A DNA stretch of 20,494 nucleotides from Rhodospirillales bacterium. Lineage in GTDB: Bacteria > Pseudomonadota > Alphaproteobacteria > Rhodospirillales > JABHCV01. Within the stretch, counting starts at the first letter, position 1, and every line of letters starts with the position of its first letter. The DNA lies in contig JADHSW010000024.1 of the NCBI GenBank assembly GCA_016776705.1, positions 1 through 20,494 of the forward strand, given 5' to 3'. A program made the position numbers and the translations under genes. Shown piece by piece: positions 1 to 7,338 of this stretch. Below the pieces are notes generated by a model. It did not search any database and was not told where the DNA came from. It worked only from the letters and a program-made list of their open reading frames with translations.

Positions 1-184
1 CGGTCACCTCAAATCAGGGCATCGCATGAAACGAAATTACCTCGCCCATGAACAGGGCGACGCCATCAACCCCATCCTCGCAGCAACAGGATACAACTTC
101 CGCCTTATCCTAAAATGGATCAGGCTTCTTTTGCGCCAGTTCTGGATGATGATGATCTGCAATCAGTCCGCCAGAATCGCGTAG
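1..184 (+). mobile_element. IS5-family transposase, C-terminal remnant
   Basis: The frame beginning at base 2 reads as the last 60 residues of a transposase and stops at TAG 182-184. Visible pieces are HRMKRNYL, then GDAINPILAATGYNFRLILKWI. Together these match the C-terminal end usual in IS5-type DDE transposases, in which an R(M)xRNYL segment precedes GDxxNxxLxxxGxNFR. The rest of the gene lies left of the window, so I cannot tell whether the element is whole. After the stop comes TTCACGGACGAC and then CTAG, a plausible right end plus target, but I cannot verify the terminal repeat. Family assignment is from motif recall, not a search. Confidence 0.72.
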
Positions 185-195
185 TTCACGGACGA

Positions 196-273
196 CTAGA
201 ACATCTCTATGTAATCAAACAAACCTTGGACAAGCCGGGCATTCCCCTGCCCCACGTCTGGTACGGTTTTCGA
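196..273 (-). pseudogene. Possible IS3-type OrfB fragment beside the IS5 end
   Basis: On the minus strand an open stretch ends NARLVQGLFDYIEMF followed by a stop at 196-198. The segment (A)R..LFDYIEMF resembles the 'EARxxLFDYIEVFYN' region of the integrase domain of IS3-family OrfB. It breaks off exactly where the IS5-like end and a CTAG begin, as if the second element had landed in the first. The matching segment is only about 15 residues, so this is a weak call. The stretch upstream of it overlaps the 3' end of the glycerol kinase region. Confidence 0.3.
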
Positions 274-298
274 CTCATGACAGATTCCAGAACGGAAC

Positions 299-1789
299 TT
301 ATGTGCTCAATGTCCGTCTTACCGCATCACGCCAGCCTTCGTATTGTTTTGTCTGCAGATCGGTGTTGAGTTTTGGTGAGAACCGTTGTTCAAGCGCCCA
401 CGTATTGGCGAAGCCTTCCAGATCAGGATACACATCCTGGTACATACCTGCCAGATAGGCCGCGCCCAATGCCGTGGTTTCGAGCACGCGGGGGCGATCC
501 ACCGGGGCTCCCAGGATGTCAGCCAAAAACTGCATGGTCCAGTTCGATGCGGTCATGCCGCCATCGACCCGCAGCACCGTGTCGGAGCCAGCCCCAGACC
601 AGTCACCCTTCATGGCTTCCAGCAAGTCACGGGTTTGGAAGCCGACGCTTTCCAATGCTGCGCGGGCAAAATCGGCAGGACCCGTCGCCCGGGTTATGCC
701 AAACAGGGCGCCACGTGCTTCGGCGTCCCAATACGGTGCTCCCAGTCCTACAAAAGCAGGAACCATATAGATGTTCTGGGTGTCATCTGCCTGTGCTGCC
801 AACTCACCTGATTGGGCCGCGTTATCTATGATCTTTAATCCATCGCGCAACCATTGCACGGCCGCACCGGCGATGAAGATGGAGCCTTCCAGGGCGTAGG
901 TCGGCTTGCCAGCCAGTTGATAGGCAACGGTGGTTAATAGCCGATTGGTCGAAGTGACGGCAGTTTGTCCTGTATTGAGAAGGGCAAAACATCCTGTCCC
1001 GTATGTGGATTTCATCATACCTGGCTTAAAGCAGGCCTGGCCCACCGTTGCTGCTTGCTGGTCTCCGGCCACGCCGCCAATGGCAATAGCGCCATCGAAC
1101 AAATCCTCCGACGTTTCGCCAAAATCTGCAGCGCTGTCCATGACCTGCGGAAGAACTGACATGGGTACCTTCAGGAGGTCGCACATTTCGCTCGACCACC
1201 GGCTTTCGTGAATGTCGTACAGCATGGTCCGGCTGGCGTTTGTGGCGTCGGTCGCATGGACCTTGCCGTCTGTCAGTCGCCACAAGAGAAAGCTGTCAAT
1301 GGTGCCGAAGGCCAAACGTCCCGCATCGGCCGCCGCGCGAGCCCCGTCCACATTATCGAGAATCCAGGCGACCTTGGTGCCTGAGAAATAGGGATCCAGC
1401 AACAAACCGGTTGTTGCGGTGACAGTGGCCTCAAAGCCGGACTTTTTCAGACCCGCACATATGTCGGCGGTGCGACGGTCCTGCCAGACGATAGCCCGGT
1501 GAAGGGGCTTACCCGTTTCACGGTCCCATACAACGGTGGTTTCACGCTGGTTGGTAATGCCGATTGCTGCGATTTCGTTGGCTGTGACGCCCGCTTTTGC
1601 GAGGGCTTGCCGACAGGTCGACAGGGTCGTTTGCCAAATATCCTCGGGTTCATGTTCTACCCATCCTGATCGGGGAAAGTGCTGTTCAAATTCTGTCTGT
1701 GCGGAGGCAACGGGGCTGTGGTTGCCATCGAACACGATGGCCCTTGATGACGTCGTTCCCTGATCAATAGCAAGAACGTAGTTAGACAT
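299..1789 (-). CDS. glpK: Glycerol kinase GlpK
   Basis: ATP-dependent phosphorylation of glycerol to sn-glycerol 3-phosphate in the cytoplasm, trapping glycerol brought in by the neighbouring ABC importer. The 496-residue length is normal for the FGGY family. Visible motifs are the phosphate-binding DQGTTSSR near residues 9-16, WVEHEPEDIW, the VWQDRRT segment, YGTGCFALLNTG in the middle, and the C-terminal adenosine-binding RVDGGMTASNWTMQ followed by ETTALGAAYLAG. The ATG start is preceded by an AGGGGAA ribosome site nine bases away. It lies 27 bases downstream of glpD on the same strand and is probably co-transcribed with it. No disruption is seen. Confidence 0.97.
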   Translation of the reverse strand: MSNYVLAIDQGTTSSRAIVFDGNHSPVASAQTEFEQHFPRSGWVEHEPEDIWQTTLSTCRQALAKAGVTANEIAAIGITNQRETTVVWDRETGKPLHRAIVWQDRRTADICAGLKKSGFEATVTATTGLLLDPYFSGTKVAWILDNVDGARAAADAGRLAFGTIDSFLLWRLTDGKVHATDATNASRTMLYDIHESRWSSEMCDLLKVPMSVLPQVMDSAADFGETSEDLFDGAIAIGGVAGDQQAATVGQACFKPGMMKSTYGTGCFALLNTGQTAVTSTNRLLTTVAYQLAGKPTYALEGSIFIAGAAVQWLRDGLKIIDNAAQSGELAAQADDTQNIYMVPAFVGLGAPYWDAEARGALFGITRATGPADFARAALESVGFQTRDLLEAMKGDWSGAGSDTVLRVDGGMTASNWTMQFLADILGAPVDRPRVLETTALGAAYLAGMYQDVYPDLEGFANTWALEQRFSPKLNTDLQTKQYEGWRDAVRRTLST

Positions 1790-1816
1790 GACACTTCATT
1801 CCCCTAAGATTTAAGA

Positions 1817-3325
1817 TCAAGCTTGTGAGGATTTTTCCATCAACCAGGATGACAGGCCGGTGATTTCCTCGTCGCTCATTCTAAGGCCCAGTTTAGTTCG
1901 CCGCCAGAGGATGTCTTCCATTGTTCGCGCCCATTCAAATTCTATCAGATATTCGATCTCGCGTTGATAGAGCCCCGCCCCAAAATGATGCCCAAGGTCA
2001 CTTTGGCTTTCAGCCCCCCCAAGCACTTGGGTGCTCAGTGTTCCGTATGTGAGGGCAAGTCGTTCGATGAGCTTATGATCCATCTGGGGGTATTTTTCCG
2101 TCAACTTTTTCAACAGTTCCTTGCCACCATCAATTGGGAAATCTCCGCCGGGCAATACCGCGCCTCGTGTCCACGGCGTCCGCATCGTCGGAAACCATGG
2201 TTTCAGTTTTCCCAGTACCGCTTCGGCAAGGTTTCGATAGGTGGTTATTTTTCCACCAAACACATTGATGACGACGGCCTTGTCGGCGCTTCCATCCAAA
2301 TCGAGAACGTAATCACGGGTCGCCTCCTGCGCTGCTGATGCGCCATCCGCATAAAGCGGGCGAATGCCGGAATAGGACCACACCACGTCATCTGGCTCGA
2401 CGGGTTTGGAGAAATATTCACTGATGGCCGCGCACAGATAGGATACTTCAGAGGCCTCGGCACGGGCATCCTCTGGATGACCGGAATAATCCAGGTCGGT
2501 GGTGCCAATCAATGTGTAATCTTGTTGATAGGGAATGGCGAAAACGATTCGCTGGTCGGGATTTTGGAATATATAGGCTCGGTCATGATCAAACATACGC
2601 GGAACGACAATATGGCTGCCCTTGACCAGGCGTATTCCCGCCTTGCTTGGGGCGGCAATGCGATCCGCAATGACATCTCCAATCCAGGGGCCGGTCGCAT
2701 TAACCAGAACACGGGCGCGAATGGATGAACTGGCCTTCGACTGAGTATCCTGAACTTCCAGTCGCCATTCATTTCCATGGCGCGTAGCTGCGCTTACCTC
2801 GCATCGTGTATGAATTTCAGCACCTTTGTCCGCAGCGTCACGAGCGTTCAAAACAACCAGCCGTGAATCGTCGACCCAACAGTCGGAATATTCAAAACCC
2901 CTGGTGAATGATGAATGCAGGGGAGAGCCCGCCGCATCGACGCTGAGGTCGACGAAATGGGAACCCGGAAGCCGGTCCCGTCCGCCCAGGTGATCATAAA
3001 GGAAAAGCCCGAGCCGGATCAGCCATACAGGACGCAGGCCTTTTGCATGCGGCAGGACAAAACGTAAGGGATGAATAATATGAGGCGCCATTGCCCACAA
3101 CACTTCACGTTCGCGAAGTGACTCGCGAACAAGCTTAAACTCATAGTGTTCAAGATAACGCAGGCCGCCATGGATCAGTTTCGTCGAGGCGGATGATGTT
3201 CCGCTCGCCAGATCGTCTTTCTCTGCCAGATACACCGACAGGCCGCGTCCGGCAGCGTCACGGGCAATACCACAGCCGTTTACCCCGCCGCCTATTATGG
3301 CGATGTCGTAGACAGTCTTGCTCAC
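1817..3325 (-). CDS. glpD: Glycerol-3-phosphate dehydrogenase GlpD (FAD-dependent)
   Basis: Membrane-associated respiratory enzyme oxidising glycerol 3-phosphate to dihydroxyacetone phosphate with electrons passed to quinone. The N-terminus carries the dinucleotide fold IGGGVNGCGIARDAAGRGL, then the family signature ASGTSSASTKLIHGGLRYLE. Other GlpD blocks are IGTTDLDY, the VWSYSGIRPLY segment and VFGGKITTYRNLAEAVL. I prefer the GTG start at 3325, giving 502 residues, because GGGAGG sits just ahead of it and SKTVYDIAIIGG is the usual beginning; an upstream ATG at 3343 would add six residues that include this ribosome site. Its promoter spacer holds a proposed GlpR operator. It is followed by glpK. 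Confidence 0.97.
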   Translation of the reverse strand: MSKTVYDIAIIGGGVNGCGIARDAAGRGLSVYLAEKDDLASGTSSASTKLIHGGLRYLEHYEFKLVRESLREREVLWAMAPHIIHPLRFVLPHAKGLRPVWLIRLGLFLYDHLGGRDRLPGSHFVDLSVDAAGSPLHSSFTRGFEYSDCWVDDSRLVVLNARDAADKGAEIHTRCEVSAATRHGNEWRLEVQDTQSKASSSIRARVLVNATGPWIGDVIADRIAAPSKAGIRLVKGSHIVVPRMFDHDRAYIFQNPDQRIVFAIPYQQDYTLIGTTDLDYSGHPEDARAEASEVSYLCAAISEYFSKPVEPDDVVWSYSGIRPLYADGASAAQEATRDYVLDLDGSADKAVVINVFGGKITTYRNLAEAVLGKLKPWFPTMRTPWTRGAVLPGGDFPIDGGKELLKKLTEKYPQMDHKLIERLALTYGTLSTQVLGGAESQSDLGHHFGAGLYQREIEYLIEFEWARTMEDILWRRTKLGLRMSDEEITGLSSWLMEKSSQA

Positions 3326-3375
3326 GCATCCTCCCGGCACCATGATTTGGATGTTTAATATTTAACTGAAGAAGA

Positions 3376-3404
3376 ATCTTATTCGAAGAAAAGCGAACCT
3401 ACAA
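3376..3404 (-). promoter_or_regulatory. glpD promoter with putative GlpR operator
   Basis: Reading the minus strand, TTGTAG (3404-3399) and TAAGAT (3381-3376) are separated by exactly 17 bases, a sigma-70-like arrangement upstream of glpD. The spacer contains GTTCGCTTTTCTTCG (3398-3384), with TTCG cores ten bases apart. Twelve of these 15 bases match the element in the spacer of the divergent glpV promoter. A repressor bound here would cover the polymerase site. The TTCG core also recalls E. coli GlpR half-sites. The box assignments are by eye. Confidence 0.55.
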
Positions 3405-3432
3405 TGAAAATAAATGAAATTTTTTTATTGAT

Positions 3433-4203
3433 TCAGTCTTCATCCGCGATCAGGAGTTCAACATCGCATTCGTTACAGATTGTGGTAATGGTCAGCGATG
3501 GTGGTTGGTCAGTGACAAAATTGGATAATTGCGAAATGTGACCGATACGCACCGGGGCTGAGCGTTCCAACTTGGAATTGTCGGCGACCAGAATAGTGTG
3601 CCGGGCATTTTCGATGATGGCCTGGGCAACCTTTACTTCCCGGTAGTCGTAGTCAAGAAGTGAACCGTCCTCGTCAATGGCAGAAGTGCCAATAATTGCG
3701 AAATCCATTTTAAATTGCCGAATGAAATCGACTGTCACCTCGCCAACCACACCGCCGTCAGTAGGCCGGACGACCCCGCCAGCAATGATGACCTCTATTT
3801 CCGGTGTTGCGTGTAGAATGTTTACTACATTGATATTATTAGTAATAACCAGAATTCCGCGCTTCCCGCGAAGGGCATTGGCGACCTGCTCAGTTGTTGT
3901 CCCAATATTTATAAACAATGAACTGTTGTCGGGAATCAGGGACGCGGCCTTGATGCCAATACGCCGTTTTTCATCGGCCGCCAGGGTGCGCCGCGCGTCA
4001 TAGGCAAAGTTTGTCACTCCTGAAACAAGCATACCCCCACCGTGAACCCGCTGCATAATCCCCCTGTCGCACAACTCGTTTAAATCCTTGCGGATTGTCT
4101 GGGGAGTTACCCTGAAATCTTCAGCAAGGTCGTCAACGATGACCCGCCCTTGTTGGCGTGCGCGATCCACAATGTCATGTTGGCGAGGTGTTACAGGCTT
4201 CAT
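3433..4203 (-). CDS. glpR: DeoR-family repressor of glycerol genes, GlpR
   Basis: A cytoplasmic DNA-binding repressor, expected to respond to glycerol 3-phosphate. At 256 residues it has the standard DeoR layout. Residues 5-58 form the N-terminal winged helix-turn-helix (RQHDIVDRARQQG, then VTPQTIRKDLNELCDRG and the wing RVHGGGML). The sugar-phosphate-binding DeoRC domain follows, with INIGTTTEQVANAL, VITNNINVVN, GGVVRPTDGGVVG, IIGTSAIDEDGSLLDYDYREV and LVADNSKLERSA. It sits between glpD and the divergent glpV operon, which is why GlpR is the natural name. The ribosome site is weak. The intergenic stretches on both sides contain TTCG repeats that are candidate binding sites. Confidence 0.92.
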   Translation of the reverse strand: MKPVTPRQHDIVDRARQQGRVIVDDLAEDFRVTPQTIRKDLNELCDRGIMQRVHGGGMLVSGVTNFAYDARRTLAADEKRRIGIKAASLIPDNSSLFINIGTTTEQVANALRGKRGILVITNNINVVNILHATPEIEVIIAGGVVRPTDGGVVGEVTVDFIRQFKMDFAIIGTSAIDEDGSLLDYDYREVKVAQAIIENARHTILVADNSKLERSAPVRIGHISQLSNFVTDQPPSLTITTICNECDVELLIADED

Positions 4204-4307
4204 TTTATTTTTTCTCTGGCAATATTATCGGAAGGTTCCATCTGTTTAAGGAAGTAGCCTATCCAAACGTATTTTCAAAAGCAAATCGGTATTGCGTTAA
4301 TTTTCGA

Positions 4308-4336
4308 TTGACGTTCGTTTTCTTTCGGTTGATAGT
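4308..4336 (+). promoter_or_regulatory. glpV operon promoter with putative GlpR operator
   Basis: TTGACG (4308-4313) and GATAGT (4331-4336) are 17 bases apart and 40 bases upstream of the glpV start, a good sigma-70-like promoter. The spacer is TTCGTTTTCTTTCGGTT; together with the preceding G it forms GTTCGTTTTCTTTCG (4313-4327), which matches the element in the glpD promoter at 12 of 15 positions. A third TTCG lies at 4303-4306, so TTCG recurs at intervals of 11 and 10 bases, on one face of the helix. I infer this to be where GlpR binds. Confidence 0.58.
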
Positions 4337-4375
4337 TTGGTGGGTATTTATAAAAAAACAGGGAGGACCCTCAAA

Positions 4376-6112
4376 ATGAAGACGAGATTACTCGCCGCAG
4401 TAACAGGTGCGGCGATGGTACTGTCTGCAGGGGCCGCTCACGCGGGCTCAGCGGAAGCTAAAAAATGGGTGGAGAATGAATTCCAGCCTTCTGCAATTTC
4501 CAAAGCAGATCAAATGAAAGAAATGGAGTGGTTCATAAAAGCCGCTCAGCCTTTCAAGGGAATGGAAATCAATGTGCTATCGGAAGGAATTCCGACCCAT
4601 ACCTATGAATCCAAAACCTTAACCAAGGCATTTGAAGAAATTACCGGTATCAAGGTCAACCATCAGATCCTTGGTGAAGGTGAAGTTGTCCAGGCCGTTC
4701 AGACCCAAATGCAGACCAATCGCAATCTGTACGATGCCTACATTAACGACTCTGATCTGATCGGTACCCATTCACGCCTGCAACTGGCGGTCAATCTGAC
4801 CGACTGGATGGCGGGCGAAGGTAAAGACGTGACCAATCCAATGCTCGACGTCGATGATTTTGTCGGCAAGTCGTTCACCACCGGCCCGGACGGCAAATTG
4901 TACCAGTTGCCTGATCAACAATTTGCGAACCTTTACTGGTTCCGCAAGGACTGGTTCGACCGCGCCGATCTACAAAAGCAGTTTAAGGACCGTTACGGAT
5001 ACGCACTGGGTGTACCGGTCAACTGGTCTGCCTATGAGGACATTGCCGAATTTTTCTCGATCCACGTAAAAGAAATTGACGGCAACAAAATCTACGGCCA
5101 CATGGATTACGGAAAACGCGCCCCCGATCTGGGCTGGCGTATGACTGACGCCTGGCTTTCCATGGCCGGCGCCGGCTCCAAGGGTGAGCCCAACGGCGTG
5201 CCCGTCGATGAATGGGGCATCCGCATGGAACAAGGTTCGTGCAACCCGGTTGGCGCTTCGGTGTCCCGCGGTGGTGCGGCCAATGGTCCAGCGGCTGTGT
5301 ATGCCATTCGCAAATGGGATGAGTGGCTTCGCAAGTACGCCCCTCCGGGTGCCGCCAGTTACGACTTTTATCAGTCGTTGCCAGCGTTGTCCCAGGGCAA
5401 TGTTGCTCAGCAAATTTTCTGGTACACCGCTTTTACCGCATCCATGGTTGCACCTCAGAGCGAAGGCAACAACACGGTTGATGCTGCAGGTAAACCCTTG
5501 TGGCGTATGGCGCCGTCTCCGCACGGTCCATACTGGGAAACCGGCCAGAAGCTGGGTTATCAGGATGCCGGTTCATGGACGTTGTTCAAGTCAACACCAG
5601 TTGATCGTCGCAAAGCAGCTTGGCTTTATGCCCAGTTCGTCGTTTCCAAAACCCTGGACGTGAAGAAAAGCCATGTTGGCCTGACCTTCATTCGCGACAC
5701 AACGATCAATCATGAATCGTTCACGGAACGTGCGCCTAATCTTGGTGGACTGGTTGAATTTTACCGCTCCCCAGACCGGGTTCTATGGTCACCAACCGGT
5801 ATTAACGTTCCGGATTATCCAAAGCTGGCCCAGATTTGGTGGCAGCAGATCGGTGACGTCAATTCAGGAGCATTCACCCCCCAACAAGCCATGGACAGGC
5901 TCGCAACAGAGATGGACCTTGTCATGTCTCGTATGCAGGCTGCCGATGAAAAAGCCAATGTCTACGGTGGTTGTGGCCCACGCCTGAACGAGGAATCTGA
6001 TCCTTCAGTCTGGCTAGACAAGCCAGGTTCGCCAAAAGCGAAATTGGCAAATGAGAAACCTAAAGGCGAGACCATCGCCTATGAGGAACTCATCAAACGT
6101 TGGGCCAAATAA
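4376..6112 (+). CDS. glpV: Glycerol ABC transporter periplasmic binding protein GlpV
   Basis: Captures substrate in the periplasm and delivers it to the GlpPQ permease. The first 23 residues are a Sec signal peptide: basic MKTRLL, a hydrophobic stretch, then AHA before GSAEA. The mature part resembles family 1 extracellular solute-binding proteins, with KTLTKAFEEITGIKVN, NRNLYDAYINDSD, the tryptophan/tyrosine-rich QQFANLYWFRKDWFDR and a C-terminal block with several WW/W residues. At 578 residues it is longer than typical sugar-binding proteins but fits the GlpV type of rhizobia. I chose the ATG at 4376 because GGAGGA precedes it and the signal peptide starts there; an in-frame ATG at 4337 lies upstream of the ribosome site. 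It is first in its operon, followed by a hairpin. Confidence 0.9.
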   Translation: MKTRLLAAVTGAAMVLSAGAAHAGSAEAKKWVENEFQPSAISKADQMKEMEWFIKAAQPFKGMEINVLSEGIPTHTYESKTLTKAFEEITGIKVNHQILGEGEVVQAVQTQMQTNRNLYDAYINDSDLIGTHSRLQLAVNLTDWMAGEGKDVTNPMLDVDDFVGKSFTTGPDGKLYQLPDQQFANLYWFRKDWFDRADLQKQFKDRYGYALGVPVNWSAYEDIAEFFSIHVKEIDGNKIYGHMDYGKRAPDLGWRMTDAWLSMAGAGSKGEPNGVPVDEWGIRMEQGSCNPVGASVSRGGAANGPAAVYAIRKWDEWLRKYAPPGAASYDFYQSLPALSQGNVAQQIFWYTAFTASMVAPQSEGNNTVDAAGKPLWRMAPSPHGPYWETGQKLGYQDAGSWTLFKSTPVDRRKAAWLYAQFVVSKTLDVKKSHVGLTFIRDTTINHESFTERAPNLGGLVEFYRSPDRVLWSPTGINVPDYPKLAQIWWQQIGDVNSGAFTPQQAMDRLATEMDLVMSRMQAADEKANVYGGCGPRLNEESDPSVWLDKPGSPKAKLANEKPKGETIAYEELIKRWAK

Positions 6113-6131
6113 AGCGAACCTGTAGGAAACT

Positions 6132-6177
6132 CCCAATGGTGCCGGAGAGCAAAGTATACTCTCCGGCATCAATTGGG
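6132..6177 (+). promoter_or_regulatory. Strong intercistronic hairpin between glpV and glpS
   Basis: TGCCGGAGAG (6140-6149) and CTCTCCGGCA (6159-6168) are perfect complements around a nine-base loop. An outer pair, CCCAAT (6132-6137) and ATTGGG (6172-6177), extends the structure. No run of T follows, so it does not look like a strong intrinsic terminator. In other binding-protein operons, similar stem-loops after the binding-protein gene stabilise its mRNA or reduce read-through, which yields more binding protein than membrane components. That role is inferred here. Confidence 0.65.
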
Positions 6178-6257
6178 TTTCAAATTTAGCCATCGCTCCA
6201 AACAATCGTCTACAATAGCCAACTGTCTTTTCCCACTCACTTGAAGTTGATGTGCTG

Positions 6258-7325
6258 ATGAGTCTTGTCCTAAAAAATGTTGTTAAGCGGGTTGGTTCTG
6301 AAACCCACATTTACGATACATCGGTCGAACTCAAAGACGAGGGATTCAATATCCTGCTGGGTACGACCCTGTCCGGAAAGACATCCTTGATTCAATTGAT
6401 GGCCGGACTGGAACGTCCGACATCGGGTGAAATCTGGTTTCAGGGCAAGAATGTTACCGGTGTTCCAGTCCAGAAACGCAATGTTTCAATGGTCCATCAA
6501 CAGTTTATCAATTACCCGAATTTTTCCGTCTTCGAAAATATCGCATCACCCCTGCGTGTGGTCAGACTATCGCGCGCCCAGATCGATGAACGTGTCGGAC
6601 GGGTTGCCGAAATGCTTAAATTAACCCCCATGCTGGGACGTAATCCCAATGAATTGTCCGGCGGTCAACAGCAGCGCACAGCACTCGCTCGCGCCCTGGT
6701 CAAAGATTCCGATTTAATCTTGCTGGACGAACCGCTTGCTAATCTGGATTACAAATTGCGCGAGGAACTTCGGGACGAATTGCCAAAACTGTTCGCCGAC
6801 CGCGGCTGCATGGTTGTTTACGCCACCAGTGAACCGGCAGAAGCCTTGTCTTTAGGCGGGCATACGGCGGCACTTCACGGCGGCCAAATCACCCAATACG
6901 GTGAAACGGCTGCGGTTTACCGGCAACCGTCTAGCCTTCGCGCGGCCAAAGTCTTTTCTGACCCACCTATCAATTCCGCCCAGGTGACTAAGAAAGAAGG
7001 CAGGATTTATTTGAACGATCAAATTTCCTGGGCCGTCACGCCATCGCAAGAACACATAGCCGATGGCAACTACAACATGGCCGTTCGCGCCCATCACATC
7101 ACCCCCCTGCCCCCCGGTGGCGCCAGTGTACAGATATCCGGGCGCGTCCTGGTGACTGAATTGAGTGGATCTGAAAGCGTCGCCCACTTCAATCTGGATG
7201 ACCAGACCTGGATATCGCAATCTCACGGAGTTCACGCCAATGAGGTCGGCGCAGTTACCACATTCCATATCGACGTTGATCGCTGCCTGTTCTTCGATCT
7301 GGACGACAAGCGGATCGCGGCATGA
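6258..7325 (+). CDS. glpS: Glycerol ABC transporter ATPase GlpS
   Basis: One of two nucleotide-binding subunits powering glycerol import at the inner membrane. Numbering from the ATG at 6258 (355 residues), Walker A is GTTLSGKTS (35-43), the Q-loop glutamine is about 81, the signature is a canonical LSGGQ (133-137), Walker B is LILLDEP (153-159) and the D-loop NLD follows. Where the H-loop histidine is expected, after VVYAT, there is serine 191 (YATSEPAEAL in place of the usual YVTHDQxEAL). A C-terminal TOBE-like region follows. The GTG at 6252 is an alternative start; neither has a clear ribosome site. The motif pattern complements GlpT, so the two are best read as an obligate heterodimer. 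Confidence 0.9.
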   Translation: MSLVLKNVVKRVGSETHIYDTSVELKDEGFNILLGTTLSGKTSLIQLMAGLERPTSGEIWFQGKNVTGVPVQKRNVSMVHQQFINYPNFSVFENIASPLRVVRLSRAQIDERVGRVAEMLKLTPMLGRNPNELSGGQQQRTALARALVKDSDLILLDEPLANLDYKLREELRDELPKLFADRGCMVVYATSEPAEALSLGGHTAALHGGQITQYGETAAVYRQPSSLRAAKVFSDPPINSAQVTKKEGRIYLNDQISWAVTPSQEHIADGNYNMAVRAHHITPLPPGGASVQISGRVLVTELSGSESVAHFNLDDQTWISQSHGVHANEVGAVTTFHIDVDRCLFFDLDDKRIAA

Positions 7326-7338
7326 GGGGATGTAGAAC

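Noticed and set aside
4970..5524. 184-residue antisense open frame inside glpV
   Set aside because: It overlaps a well-supported binding protein and has no recognisable features.
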